A stretch of 64,000 nt of DNA from Terfezia claveryi (lineage: Eukaryota; Ascomycota; Pezizomycetes; Pezizales; Pezizaceae). The notes below the pieces were generated by a model. The model saw nothing but the letters and a program-made list of their open reading frames with translations, made no database searches and was not told where the DNA came from. The translations under genes and the position numbers were made by a program. Location: NCBI GenBank assembly GCA_015179025.1, contig WHUX01000021.1:459466-523465 (forward strand), in the 5' to 3' direction. This document shows, in pieces, positions 1 to 10,955 of the stretch; within the stretch, counting starts at the first letter, position 1; each line of letters starts with the position of its first letter.

Positions 1-1018
1 GGACATGCACGTCCACCTCCGCGACGGCCCCATGATGGAAACCGTCGTCCCTCTCATCCGCCACGGCGGCGTCAACACCGTCTTCGTCATGCCGAACCTC
101 ATCCCCCCTATCACCAGCGTCTCCTCCGCGCTCGCCTACCACCAAAAACTCACCTCCCTCTCCCCCACCACCACCTTCCTCATGTCCCTCTACCTATCCC
201 CCTCCATCACCCCGTCCGTCATTGCCGAAGCCACCGCAACAGGAATCATTCACGGTGTAAAATCCTACCCAAAGGGCCTCACGACCAACTCCGACGCCGG
301 TGTCGTCTCCTACGAAGCCTACTACCCCGTCTTTTCTGCAATGGAAGAACATGGACTCGTCCTCAACCTTCATGGAGAATCCCCTTCAAGCCCTACAACC
401 ACCATCCTCAACGCAGAAGAAACTTTTCTCCCAACCCTCGTCGATCTCCATCGCCGCTTTCCCAAGCTCCGTATCGTCCTAGAACACTGTACCACAGCCG
501 CCGCAGTCGAGGTAGTTAAAACCCTCGGCCCCACTGTCGCCGCAACAATTACCGCCCACCACCTCTACCTCACTATCGACCACTGGTCCGACTCTCCCCA
601 CTGCTACTGTAAACCTGTCGCAAAACTCCCCTCGGACCGCGCAGCCCTCATCGCAGCAGCGACTTCTGGCGATCATAAGTTCTTCCTCGGCACTGACTCT
701 GCCCCGCACCCGAAACACGCAAAGCAGGGCGCGGAGAAAGTCGCTGCGGGGGTGTTCACCCAGCCGTATGCGGTACAGCTTGTCGCGGAGGTGTTTGATA
801 AAGAGGGGAAGTTGGATAAATTTCAAGGGTTCGTGTCTGATTACGGAAGGCTGTTCTATCAGACCAAGGAGCGCGGGCTGGAGAAGGAAAGTGGGGAAAA
901 AATTGTGCTGAGGAGGGGAGGTGCGAAGGTGCTGAGGGAGATTGTAAATGGGGATCTGGTTGTGGTGCCGTTTAGGGCCGGAGAGGAGACGTGGGGGTTG
1001 GAGTGGGTTAAGGCATAG
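1..1018 (+). CDS. URA4: Dihydroorotase, 5' end cut by window edge
   Basis: Cytosolic zinc amidohydrolase that interconverts carbamoyl-aspartate and dihydroorotate, the third step of de novo pyrimidine synthesis. The visible 337 residues begin right at the metal-binding HVH motif (D-M-H-V-H-L-R-D-G), so only a few N-terminal residues lie outside the window. Further family landmarks, numbered from the first visible Met, are the lysine in V-K-S-Y-P-K-G (K86, carbamylated in the family), metal histidines H123 (N-L-H-G-E) and H161 (L-E-H-C-T-T), and the catalytic Asp D231 in G-T-D-S-A-P-H. The spacing fits the E. coli PyrC / yeast Ura4 class. The frame is intact to TAG at 1016-1018, with no intron in view. 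Codon use in the first 650 bases is very C-rich at third positions. Confidence 0.95.
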   Translation, partial: DMHVHLRDGPMMETVVPLIRHGGVNTVFVMPNLIPPITSVSSALAYHQKLTSLSPTTTFLMSLYLSPSITPSVIAEATATGIIHGVKSYPKGLTTNSDAGVVSYEAYYPVFSAMEEHGLVLNLHGESPSSPTTTILNAEETFLPTLVDLHRRFPKLRIVLEHCTTAAAVEVVKTLGPTVAATITAHHLYLTIDHWSDSPHCYCKPVAKLPSDRAALIAAATSGDHKFFLGTDSAPHPKHAKQGAEKVAAGVFTQPYAVQLVAEVFDKEGKLDKFQGFVSDYGRLFYQTKERGLEKESGEKIVLRRGGAKVLREIVNGDLVVVPFRAGEETWGLEWVKA

Positions 1019-1726
1019 AGGTTTTTAGACCTACTACGGGAGGGACTTGCCCCGAGGAGTTGAAGCAAAATGGTTAAAAACGTATTTGGCTTGTATTTAG
1101 AGCGAAAAAGATATTTAATGACCAATTGTCGTCCATCGTAGATAAAGGTTTATGAGGTGTAATGATGACACTGGCTTGGATTAACTGAGATATATTGTTT
1201 TTTTGCGCTTATGGATGGAAACGGAAAAGGGCCGGCCAGAAGGTGATCGGAGGTACATTACCCTGAAAACTTGAGGGACTATGTCCAAACTGGAGATCCC
1301 AAGAGGGTGACAAGTAGGAGGATATCCTGTGCTTACGACAGGTATGTGCATGATAACTACTGTTTATGGTCGTCAGCGCATTACGGTGGCGGGCAATGGC
1401 ACTACCAAGCAACCAGAAAAAAGCACATCCTCCCCATCGTATACGCATATTCCCTTCCCCCCAATCCCCAATTCTTTTTTCTTTTGTTGACTCAACTATA
1501 CCCACTGTAGCCATACACAAGGGGGAAACATTAGCTAATAAGGTTCGGCCAAAAAAAATTCAGATACCTTCCTGGACAACATGCCACACAGGCACAAAAA
1601 AAAAGAGAAAACAAAATCCCCGCCACAAAAAGCCCTTCGACATATCACGGACAAGGTTCACCAAGACTGTAAGATGGTGTCCTTCGCCTCCTCTCTCTCT
1701 CTTTTTCTCACTGCCGCTGGTAACTC
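1019..1726. other. Intergenic, convergent 3' flanks
   Basis: This is 0.7 kb between the URA4 stop and the stop of the minus-strand Air-like gene. It presumably holds both 3' UTRs. It is rich in A/T and pyrimidine tracts near 1550-1700, and I see no supported gene. Confidence 0.5.
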
Positions 1727-3886
1727 CTATCGCCCGGGCCTTGCCAACTCCCTCTTTCCCGAGCTGGGCATCATCCCAATCCTGTCCTCAAGCGCCCCAC
1801 CACCTCTCCTATCTCTCCTTGCTCTACCAGCGGCACCACTCCCCGTGTATTCTACTAGCGGGGGCAACGGCTCCCTCGGCAATGGCGGCAGCTGGCTCCT
1901 AGGCGGTGCCGGCGGTGGCGGGCTCCTCTTCCTATTATCAAGCCTCGAACCATTCCTACCTCTATCCCTATCTCTCCCATAGGGCCCACCCCTCGGGGGA
2001 GACGCCTCCCTCTCCCCATCCCCATATCTCGATCTATAACCCCCACCCCCACCCCCACCACGAATATCCGCACCAATATCTCTCCCGTAATCCCACTCGC
2101 GACCTTGCCCAAGCCTGCCATAAGGGTCTTGATCTCTACGTGCGTCCCTATCGCGCCTCGAGTTCCTCCCATGATTCTGGCTGTGATTCTGAGCAGAAGA
2201 CGGTCCCGAGTCCCTTTCCCTCTCCCTGTCCCGCTCTCTCTCCCTTTCTACTGCCCTCACTGCAGCTTTAGCTGGTGGCGCATGTCTATCGACCCACCCC
2301 ATCTCCTCCACCCAACGCATCGACCATGGGGTCTTACTCAGTGGTCTGAGACCCGACATGCTACAGTCATCGCCAAAATGGTGACCCGATGCACAGGCAT
2401 AACAACCCATATTCAGCATTGTTGGGTGAGCCTTCTTTACCGAATGGGGGATATTTGCAGGCGGTACACGGCGCCAATCAAATATTTCATCAGAACTATC
2501 TGATCCCGCCGATAATTTCTCCGGGCATGCATGTGAAAAGTGTTTATCCCAGGCAAAACAGTGTTTACATCGTAATTTCTCACATGCCTTTTCCTCATGA
2601 CCCTCTGTTGCACAGACTCCGCATATCCGCCTCTGGAAGAATTCCCGGAGAGGGGTGTCATCTGCAAGTTTCCTCCGCTTTGGGGATGGGATACGGAATT
2701 CACCCACTTTCACAGGGCCAAAGAGGTCTCTGTCTTCTTCGTAAGGAAACGATGCACGTGGTACTGGGGTATAGTACTGCATGAGAAGACGTAAACGAGG
2801 GACAGTCTTTTCGGGGTTTTGTGGTGGAAATGTAAGTATCGGTGCGGTAATGGCGATTGCCTCGCTAGATTCAAGAGAGGATACGGGAGCGGAAACCGCA
2901 GCCTCGTCATCGGAGATCTCGACAACTGTATGTATAGGGGGTGCATTCCTCCCCGAAATAGAAGCGGGGAATTTTTCCTTTTTCTGCTGTAGTCGTCGGG
3001 TGTGGAGATCCTTGTCGCTGTTCTCTTCTGAGTCGGAGGATATGTCGACAGGAACAAAGTTATTATTGCTTGACAGAATGTCTGCTTTTGGTCCGCGTTG
3101 GGGAGGGGAGGTAGGGGATGCCAATACACCTTTACTCCCAACAAGGAGACCACCACCCCCATCTTCTTCCGCCTCCTCCTCGCCCGCCTCCTCCTCGCCG
3201 GCCTTTTCCTCTTCTTCAGATGTTTCTCCTTCATCCTTGCCGTCTTCTTCCCCATCATCGTCCTCAAGCCCAACAAATCCGTTTCCGCCCTTTGGTAAGT
3301 CAAGTATGCCTCCATTCACTCTGACTCTCTTCCCTCGCTTCACAGCCTGCTGAGCCCGCAATAATTTCTTCTCCCTCTGTGCAGCTCGCCGCTCGCGTCG
3401 TAATTCCTTCTTTGTTTTCTCTTTTGGTAGCCGTCCCCCATTTGTCTCCGCCTGGTTCGCTTGTTCAGATTCGGCTGGGCCGTCTGCACCAGCGCCAGAG
3501 TCATCAGAATCTTCTGAGCTTACCTGGTCTTCGTCTGATGTCTCACCACCTGGTGCACCATTAACATTGTCACTATTTAAATTGTGTCCGTCGGGAACCG
3601 TACTGTCAACATCTTCAACTTCGTTTTCTTCTTCTGTCTCATCATCGCCGCCCATGCCCTGCTCTAAATCCAATGCTTCCTCGTGCTCCTGCCCGTCATA
3701 CCCGACCCCATTCTTCGCTGCCGATGAATCCTCCAGGCTGACATAGGCATTGTATTCCGACGTGGCAGGGTCGCATTTCAGTGCCTTAGTGCGTGATTGA
3801 GTTTCTAGGTGTGAATTTGTGCGCTTCCGAGTAAAGGAAGAGGTACGGGATTCGGGTGAGAGATCGGCTGGAGAGGTTCCTCCCAT
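1727..3886 (-). CDS. AIR2: Air1/Air2-like zinc-knuckle protein (TRAMP complex RNA-binding subunit)
   Basis: Single-exon 719-residue protein. Air proteins bridge poly(A) polymerase Trf4/5 and helicase Mtr4 in TRAMP, which marks nuclear RNAs for the exosome. Three CCHC-type knuckles are visible: C422-G-V-C...H...C435, C440-K-H-C...H...C454 and C495-Y-A-C...H...C508. Residues 1-150 are acidic, 155-190 are a basic Lys/Arg/Glu helix and 205-245 an acidic run. Residues 530-719 are an Arg/Asp/Gly-rich tail with RE/RD repeats. Two SUMO-interaction-like motifs (V-D-I-S-S-D near 280, V-E-I-S-D-D near 321) precede the knuckles. Yeast Air1/2 are about half this length with five knuckles, so this is an expanded filamentous-fungal form and some knuckles may be too degenerate for me to see. 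The start is the first ATG of the frame. It is divergent from ORM1. Confidence 0.8.
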   Translation of the reverse strand: MGGTSPADLSPESRTSSFTRKRTNSHLETQSRTKALKCDPATSEYNAYVSLEDSSAAKNGVGYDGQEHEEALDLEQGMGGDDETEEENEVEDVDSTVPDGHNLNSDNVNGAPGGETSDEDQVSSEDSDDSGAGADGPAESEQANQAETNGGRLPKEKTKKELRRERRAAQREKKLLRAQQAVKRGKRVRVNGGILDLPKGGNGFVGLEDDDGEEDGKDEGETSEEEEKAGEEEAGEEEAEEDGGGGLLVGSKGVLASPTSPPQRGPKADILSSNNNFVPVDISSDSEENSDKDLHTRRLQQKKEKFPASISGRNAPPIHTVVEISDDEAAVSAPVSSLESSEAIAITAPILTFPPQNPEKTVPRLRLLMQYYTPVPRASFPYEEDRDLFGPVKVGEFRIPSPKRRKLADDTPLREFFQRRICGVCATEGHEEKACEKLRCKHCFAWDKHFSHACPEKLSAGSDSSDEIFDWRRVPPANIPHSVKKAHPTMLNMGCYACASGHHFGDDCSMSGLRPLSKTPWSMRWVEEMGWVDRHAPPAKAAVRAVERERERDRERERDSGPSSAQNHSQNHGRNSRRDRDARRDQDPYGRLGQGREWDYGRDIGADIRGGGGGGGYRSRYGDGEREASPPRGGPYGRDRDRGRNGSRLDNRKRSPPPPAPPRSQLPPLPREPLPPLVEYTGSGAAGRARRDRRGGGALEDRIGMMPSSGKRELARPGR

Positions 3887-4749
3887 TTGGAATTCGGCAA
3901 GACGCCTGAGCGGAGGCTGAGTCGACTTGCTTCCCCAGGAGGGAGACAGGGGGGAAAGGGGGGTAAACGGGGGTAAAGGGAGGGGGGGAGATTGAGTAGG
4001 TACTGTACCTGTCGAGAAGTGTTACCGTTAAGCGCTTCACCAGGTGATGCGATGTTAAACTTGCTACACCATATTTCTCTTTCGGAGTCTAAGGTAATGC
4101 CAATGATTATATAAGCTCGGCTCATCCCCATCGGGCCAGGTTGCTTCGGCGGCGTTTCGTTCCTTCAATAATCACACAAGCTTTCTGTGTGCAAATCAAA
4201 CCCGGAATACAGAACCCCACGATCTGTGTAATCCTTTCCAGAAGCTTACTCGCTGGCCGTGTGCAGACATCTGGTGCGATCTGCAATATAGGAGGAAGAG
4301 TCACAGATTCAAGTCTCATCCAGCCGGCCAATCTCAGCCCTGGCACAAAGCTTCCCCCCCACACAAAGGAAACCCTCACGAAGCCACTCAATTAGCGGTA
4401 GCTTGGGACCCTTTCAATATCGGCCCAGATACGGCGTCTGCTTGCTCCTTCCCGAGATTCTTTCTTAGCAAATCAGCTGACCTCCCTAAGCACTCACACT
4501 TATTTCTCCCTGCAAACGACATTCCGTTACAGACGCTTCCACACAAACACAAACACCTCTTATCCGTACCTTCTTGCTCATCTGTTGAGTTTGTTCAAGT
4601 ACATTCAGCCCTATCTTAGCCAGCCTACACATCCCGACCTCGTTTGGCAACCTGCAATCGTCAGCTCCCCTGTCCTTAGCTTGCAGCCGGGCTACACTCG
4701 CCCCTTACACCTCGTCAAGATTTCACTCCTACTCCATCCAACCACCAGC
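3887..4749. promoter_or_regulatory. Shared divergent promoter region of AIR2-like and ORM1
   Basis: An 863-bp interval separates two divergent start codons. Next to the minus-strand gene lies a strongly G-rich tract (3949-3989) that would be C-rich in its 5' UTR. Pyrimidine-rich stretches typical of fungal promoters lie at 4440-4740. No gene is supported inside. Confidence 0.45.
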
Positions 4750-5667
4750 ATGTCGACCTCCACAGCTGCAGGCCGTCGTCGGCGATCTTCATCCCTAATC
4801 TATCAGGAACCACCTGAGAGCATTGAGCAGAGAACAGATCAGGCTGCCTTGCCGAATTTGAACGCAACCTGGGTCAACAGCAAGGGTGGGTTGCTCCATC
4901 ATTTCTGAGAATAGGATTATGAATTGGATTAGGAACAGTAGGCTGACTCGCGGTCCGAATAGGAGCTTGGTCGATACACATCATCATCATTGCCATGCTA
5001 AAGATTTTCTACGATACTGTCCCGGGAGTGTCTCAGGAAACGAGCTGGACATTGACGAACATTTCGTACATGGCGGTGTGTGCTCCCGGGCTGTTTTACT
5101 GGCCCTCTTATATATCCAGCTGAGCTAATGCTATCTCGGGGTAGGGCTCGTACTTGATGTTCCACTGGGTACACGGGATACCGTTCGAGTTCAATGCTGG
5201 GGCCTACGACCATCTAAACATGTGGGAGCAAATCGATAACGGGGATCAGTACACGCCAACGAAGAAGTTTCTATTGACTGTCCCAGTGGTCTTGTGAGCA
5301 TACTCCCCCCCGCTAGTAGTAGGCATATACTGGTAAAGAGCTCACCGCTAATCACCCGTTCTACGACAGGTTTTTATTGAGTACTCATTACACGCACTAC
5401 GATCTGACTTATTTCACAATCAACTTCTTATCCGTATTGGCGGTGGTTATCCCGAAACTGCCCTTTGTAAGTTGCCTCACTATGCCCAGAAGCTAGCGTG
5501 TAAGGAGGGAAGAGAGAATGTCAATTATTCTATTGAATAATTGATCGATTTTTACTTCGATTTCTCTCTTTCTATTAAACGGGACAACCTGTCGTTGCTA
5601 ACGTACGCTATCTCTTAAGTCACACCGCATGAGAGTCGGCCTGTTCCAGCCTATACCAGAGGAATGA
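4750..5667 (+). CDS. ORM1: ORM1/ORMDL family ER membrane regulator of sphingolipid synthesis
   Basis: ORMDL proteins sit in the ER membrane and inhibit serine palmitoyltransferase; in yeast phosphorylation of their N terminus relieves this. Five exons: 4750-4885, 4963-5075, 5145-5293, 5370-5466 and 5620-5667. They join to 543 nt, 180 residues. Recognisable family segments are N-L-N-A-T-W-V-N-S-K-G-A-W at the exon 1/2 junction, I-F-Y-D-T-V-P-G-V-S-Q-E-T-S-W-T-L-T-N in exon 2, F-H-W-V-T-G-I-P-F-E-F in exon 3 and H-Y-T-H-Y-D-L in exon 4. The end is H-R-M-R-V-G-L-F plus a short tail. The N-terminal R-R-R-R-S-S-S cluster (about residues 9-15) resembles the Ypk1-type phospho-site region of yeast Orm1/2. 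All introns are GT-AG and 69-153 nt long. Confidence 0.95.
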
Positions 5668-8600
5668 CTGTTCTATAAAATAGAAAGCAAAATAGAAAAT
5701 ACGAGATGAATCTCCTTTTGTACCCTCTCCTGTTTCTGGTCAGCACTACTATAGTCATCGGTTCGCATCAAACCGCCAACTCTCCTCCGGCCCTATTTGT
5801 TCCTTCCTATTCTTCTTATCTAGGATATTGTAGTTTCCCTTTTTTCATCCCAGGTGTTGCTGAGTCTGGGGGCTTCATCCGACAAGGTGAGATTTGGCGA
5901 TCCTTGGGCCACATCACATTTCTGTCTGGGGTTTCCTTGTTATTTCTTTTGTGTTTTATGTGTTATTTCCCAATCAACCGACTTAACATATATATTTCGG
6001 GACTTCAGGACAGCCCTAAGTTTGTTACCGTGCATACTTGAGCATTGGTTTCTCTTTTTTTCCTTGTTTTTCTATATATGGTAGCGACGAGGGTGTTGGA
6101 GTTTAGCTGTGTGGATGCACTATAAAAGGTTAGTGCACTATGATGAGGTGTGTTTTGTTGTGGAGAGTATGATATGAGATACCGTCGTCATACATTGTGA
6201 TGTGTGACTTTGTGTGACTTTTGTGTGAACCTTGCTTTAGTCCAAGAGCCGTGTCCCAACTATTGTGACTTACGCAATCGTGAAGAGTTCTCGATTCGAA
6301 AGTGACTGTTAATGAGACTATAAATACAGTGGGGAGATTAGGTTTATTCAATGTCCCGTCGCCAACTTTCCTGCGAAGGTGGTAATCTACAATTCAGGGT
6401 AACACGTATTAGTTAGTCTACGGTTAGTTGGTTTCAGCTTTCCTGCCTGGAACTAAGCTTTGAATTCTCAACAATGCTAAATAAATTAGCTACGAGGGTG
6501 TTGTGCCAACCATACATACTTCCTAGCAAGACGCTAGAACAATACTTGATAACAGCCTTTGCAATTATGTAATAGTACATTTTACGTCTGGAATTTCCAA
6601 GAATTGTGGAGCTCAAATAAGAGGATAGAAAGGTTTTGGGGAGGTAGTACAGAGAGTAATGCAAAGTCAACAAAAAGGCCACCATGCCCAAGCCCTGGTT
6701 AGTTTTGCAAGGAACCAGTATTCGATGTTGGCTGAGTTAAGGATAGAATGCTAACGAAGGTCGGAGGTCTTGGTTCCTCTTAGTCTACCGAGAGTCCGGT
6801 GCCCGCCAGACTAGGTTTCTCTTATTTCTCTCTCCGGTACCTGGAGCACTTTTGGTAGCAGAATCCTAAACACGAACTCGTGTATACCCTCCATGAAAGG
6901 GCCCGCAAATATACATGCACAACAGTACCAGGCTTCTGAGTACTGTGGTCCTCCCGACTTCTCTGGGGCGTCTAGGGAGAGGTCCATGGTAACCTCGCCG
7001 GGGCCTTTAGAAGCGGTATTTAACGGAGGACTCCCACCGCGCGAAGTCAATCATTGGGGTGGTGCTGCATTGAAGACTAGGTATATACCCCGGAGCGAAC
7101 TGACGTTAAGGACTTGTTGTAACCACTTTGACATGCTGACGGGAATAAGTTCGCCTAGCTAGGAGAGGACATCCGGGAAGTGATGTACGAATGCTTGGTA
7201 TGTACCTTTAAGATAATACTATTGATGCACAAGATCAAACTAAAGAGTTCTTGGACTATATGCTGTTTGATGCGATGAAACAAGAAACATGGAGGAAGAG
7301 ACTCAATGTCTGACGTGCCCATAAACAATTACCCATGGAGTCATTAAGCATTTTTGAATAAATAAATAAATGAATGAAAAAAAGGTCTGTAATTAACAAA
7401 TATTATGCCCAATTTTGTGATCATCGCGTCATACATGCTTCCTCCCGAGCACTTTGCAATGTACAACAAGCACTAATACTAATTCTATAAAGATCTCGTG
7501 ATTAGACAGGGATCTCTGCATCTGTGGCCGCCAGTGTATAGGTACTCAACCTCCTCATCAGAATCCAACGTACCAGTACAGTCTTCTATCTGCCATAAGC
7601 CAACTGTAATATCTGGTAAACCACGCACATAAAGCTTTGTATCTTCGGTCCCATCCGGAGCTATTTTCGATTCAGGGAATTGGCACTTCGAGGTTGTAGA
7701 GCAGTGGATTTTTACCCTTACGCCCTGGTCGAGTGGACTTTGTAGGTTGTGCTAGAGTCGAGACTTAAGTACTGATGTGGACGCGGTGCCTGTAGCTATA
7801 GGTGCCGACATTATTAGAATTGAACAATCAAACATTAATCCGATCAGGTCTATAGATACATTTTCGTTTTCCTAACTTGTCATGTTCAAATGTCGCTGGT
7901 TATGCATGGTAGCTGCAGATGTCTCAAAAACCGACAAGGCCTCTTCTTCGCCAGTTTTCCCGGTAGCAAGCCAAACCAGAATATATAGTCAAGAACCAAT
8001 TCAACCGCAAAGTATGCACTGTCGCCTATCAGTCATGACTTCGGGAGCCGATCACAGCGTAGAAAGGGGTCCGCTGATTCTTTTTGCCCACGCATTGTAT
8101 ATAATATGTATGATTTATAGCTCCTCAAGTAGATAATGAAGAGCGTAGTACAAAGTTAGTCTGGTTAGTACAAAGTAGCATAGTTCCACTAGGAGAGGCT
8201 GTTGTGCCAACCAGACTATTGGTTCAATCAGCCTCTCATACATATCTTATTTAGGCCAAAAACTAGTCTCTTGCATAAAAACCGTTGAACAAGAGTATAG
8301 AAAAATAAATATGGTTACAAGCGGGATGGATCGAGCCAGAGAGTCTGTAAGAATTCAATCTCTAATTCGTACTCGTATTCAGTCCATAACCATGGCCAGT
8401 AAACAGAGGTAGCTCGCATTCTCCCATTCCCGATATCAGCAAATTATTATTTACTCATGGAGCTGTAACACATTTGAGCAATACCCCCAACACTCTCAAG
8501 TACGTATGCATAGAGATCCCTCCGTTCTCGTACGCGTGAAGCTTTTCCGCTGTGTATAGTAAGTTACAGAAAGGCCTCACAGTCTTATAATTGAACCTTC

Positions 8601-8872
8601 TACATTTGTTTCCAGTCGCAGATTGCGCCTGCTATATTGTAATATCTTAGTTCTATTCGTAGCCCCTAAGATATCTGTGACATAACCCAGGCTTGACATA
8701 ACCTAGAGCTCGTTCATAAATAGTCACTGAGTATAAGATCCTAGGAGCCAGAGGATCAACCTGCAGCAGCCTCGTGCAATAAATCTGGTCTTGTTTACGG
8801 TATTCTAACATCGTTCCGACTCGAAACCATAGACCCTATCACAAATAGCTACAGCACTCTAGCATCCCAACC
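5668..8872. other. Gene-free interval
   Basis: This 3.2-kb stretch between ORM1 and the Tma17-like gene has no coding sequence I can support. It is AT-rich, with short TG-rich runs near 6195-6235 and an AATA/AATG microsatellite near 7357-7385. It also holds one small foldback element (8157-8218, listed separately). The final 150 bases are presumably the promoter and 5' UTR of the next gene. Confidence 0.4.
8157..8218. mobile_element. Short foldback (MITE-like) element, TAGTCTGGTT termini
   Basis: A 62-bp segment begins tagtctggttagtac (8157-8171) and ends gtgccaaccagacta (8204-8218). The ends are inverted repeats matching at 13 of 15 positions. The same 15-base terminus bounds a 404-bp element at 49687-50090. 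A second nested inverted repeat (gagaggct / agcctctc) lies around 8193-8239. It is non-coding and probably a deleted derivative of a DNA element. Confidence 0.5.
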
Positions 8873-9502
8873 ATGAGCGCCACCTCGCTCCCCATCACCC
8901 CCGTACGAGCCTCCCCTTCTCCCCCGCTTTCCAACCCTTCCGTGATCTCCAATCCACCACTAACCCCCTTCCAACAGGAGGCCTTCCTCGCCGCCCTCGA
9001 AAATCTCTCCATTTCGCAGCTCCGCCTCGAATCCCACCGGCTTCTCAACAGCATCTACCACCTGCGCCGGTCCAATATTACCCTCCTCAGTGATGACTTC
9101 GCCTCCGACCCCGACTGCCAAGACGCTGTGCGCGAAAACGAAGAAGTCATTCGCCGGCAGGAAGAGCGTGTGGCTATGATTCGGTCTGAAGTGGAGCGGC
9201 GCGGGTTTCGAATGGAGCATTGGGTTCTGGGGGAGGAACTTGGCGGGGATGCGGTGGGTGGGGCTACGAATGGAGTTGTGAATGGGCTGGATAATGGTGA
9301 GGTGGTGGTGGGAAGGGAGGGGGAGAGCAGCATTCAGGGTAACTTAAGTGTTGGTGGAGATACGGAGGTGGTGAGGGAAGTGGGGGTGGAGGGGGTACAG
9401 GGGGCCGTGACTAGTGTTGAGCCTCCTTCACAACGCCGCGAGCTGGACCCATTAAACCATCCATCGCCAGCAGGGATTGAGGATGATGGAGTGTATCTAT
9501 GA
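8873..9502 (+). CDS. TMA17: Tma17/Adc17-like proteasome assembly chaperone
   Basis: Single-exon protein of 209 residues. Residues about 33-103 contain the family core. A helix reading L-S-I-S-Q-L-R-L-E leads to N-S-I-Y-H-L-R-R-S-N, which matches the yeast pattern N-S-I-N-H-L-Q-R-S-N. An acidic linker is followed by D-A-V-R-E-N-E-E-V-I (yeast D-S-V-R-E-N-E). In yeast, stress-induced Adc17/Tma17 binds the Rpt6 ATPase and helps assemble the 19S base. The first 30 residues are Pro/Ser-rich and the last 90 are low-complexity Gly/Val/Glu, unlike the short yeast protein. The assignment rests on remembered similarity to the yeast core; the rest of the sequence gives no help. Confidence 0.65.
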   Translation: MSATSLPITPVRASPSPPLSNPSVISNPPLTPFQQEAFLAALENLSISQLRLESHRLLNSIYHLRRSNITLLSDDFASDPDCQDAVRENEEVIRRQEERVAMIRSEVERRGFRMEHWVLGEELGGDAVGGATNGVVNGLDNGEVVVGREGESSIQGNLSVGGDTEVVREVGVEGVQGAVTSVEPPSQRRELDPLNHPSPAGIEDDGVYL

Positions 9503-9699
9503 TCAAAAACAAATAATTGTAGTAGTCTACATACTTAATCCGAAATAAAAAATGACACAAGGCGGCTGAAGTAGTAATTTTGTATAGCAACCCTAATCCC
9601 CCGCCGAACGCCTTCCTCCTCGCCCCATATGCACAACCGTCGTGCTGGAAAATGCCAAACAATAAACAGATTATCTAGCTAAGTATAAGGTATTCTCCA

Positions 9700-10955
9700 T
9701 CACATTTTAGTTGGCTGTCCGATTTGGATTATCTCCCCCGTAGCCTCATCCAATCTCAGCGTAGGCCATGATGTACCATCCGCTGTCAAAAAATCGTCAG
9801 TATATAGTTGTAAAAATTCAGAAGGGACCATGAAATGCAGTACCTTTCTTAAGATTGATTTCCACCTTTGTCGTCAACACCATGTAAGTAGAATTCTCGG
9901 CATCTATAGGGCCGTAGAGCGGGAAAGTTTGTTTGAACCGCTTGTTATCCGGCATAGGCAGATCCACATGCAATTCTCGTTGCCGGAATTCAATCTTTGC
10001 CTTCTCCTTGTCGACCTTTTTCGCAAAGATGGAAACGATCACATCAGAGTAGGTCTGATAAAAGTCGTATCTATAGGACGTACAATCAGCATACCGTACT
10101 AAAGGTAAATCTGTTCAGGTCAGCTCTGAACCCACCTGCAGTTGACTAACTCCTCTTCCTCCTTTGATTTTGATGCCCCAGCAAAGAGATGTCGACCTTC
10201 TTTGCATCCCTCGATTTTCAAAAACTCGTCAAACTCGAGCACTTTTCGTTTGCAGCATGAATATCCCTTGGAGCCTGTTCATCAAACCGAGTTAGCTGGT
10301 GAACCTGGTGCAGTACGTCGCCAGTCACCCACTGAGACACACCCTCATGGAAAATCGGCATCCCCGGGTGATGCACACACGGGGTGTTATAGGTCTCGGG
10401 GCCCTTGTACACAGCCTTGCATCCTCGCCTCTTGCATGGTGAATCCGGTGGCACTGGTATAGATGGGTCATCCTCTACCACAGGCTGCTCCTTTGCAGGG
10501 GTGGGTGGTTTTGCTACTGGGGCGGCAGCTTTGGTTACAGAGACAGCGGATCGGTATGTCTCAATACCATCTTTGACGGTTGGTGCGGCGATCTCCGGAG
10601 AGGGTTTTGCTGCTGCATTTCCGACAGGCTTGGGAGCTTCGGTAGAGTGGACGCCAGTGGTGCAAGGTGGGATAGAGAGGAATTCGTCAAATGTTAGGAC
10701 CTGTGATTCCGGTGATTAGAGCCAATTGGTGGGGCTGATATTATGGGTAAATGTGGAATAAATGAACCGTACCCTAGGCTTGCAGCACTGCCAACCTTCG
10801 GGGTATTAGCTCCCAGCTGCTTCATAACAGCGAATCAAGAAGGGAGACCTACCTTTCTGTCCTTCGTGGAAAATCGGTGGTCCGGGGTGGTGAAGGCAGG
10901 GCTCAGTAGGGTCGGTGAACTCCCTCCCGCAGCCTTTATTGACGCACTCTGGCAT
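9700..10955 (-). CDS. CHORD-CS domain protein, Hsp90 co-chaperone (Rar1/Chp/melusin family)
   Basis: Six exons on the minus strand: 10955-10853, 10795-10773, 10700-10343, 10274-10136, 10070-9844 and 9782-9700. They join to 933 nt, 310 residues. The first CHORD begins at the start (M-P-E-C-V-N-K-G-C, then C-L-H-H-P-G, I-F-H-E-G, C-C-K-P-R, F-D-E-F). A Pro/Ala/Val-rich linker of about 75 residues follows. The second CHORD reads C-K-R-R-G-C ... C-V-H-H-P-G ... C-C-K-R-K-V ... F-D-E-F with a trailing G-C-K-E-G-R-H. The C-terminal CS (p23-like) domain reaches W-P-T-L-R near the end. CHORD modules bind zinc and, with the CS domain, contact Hsp90 and Sgt1 partners. A 23-nt micro-exon completes CHORD 1. 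The gene is divergent from MOB2. Confidence 0.92.

Noticed and set aside
5520..5545. Small AT inverted repeat (caattatt / aataattg)
   Set aside because: It lies inside the last ORM1 intron, is AT-only and short, and is expected by chance.
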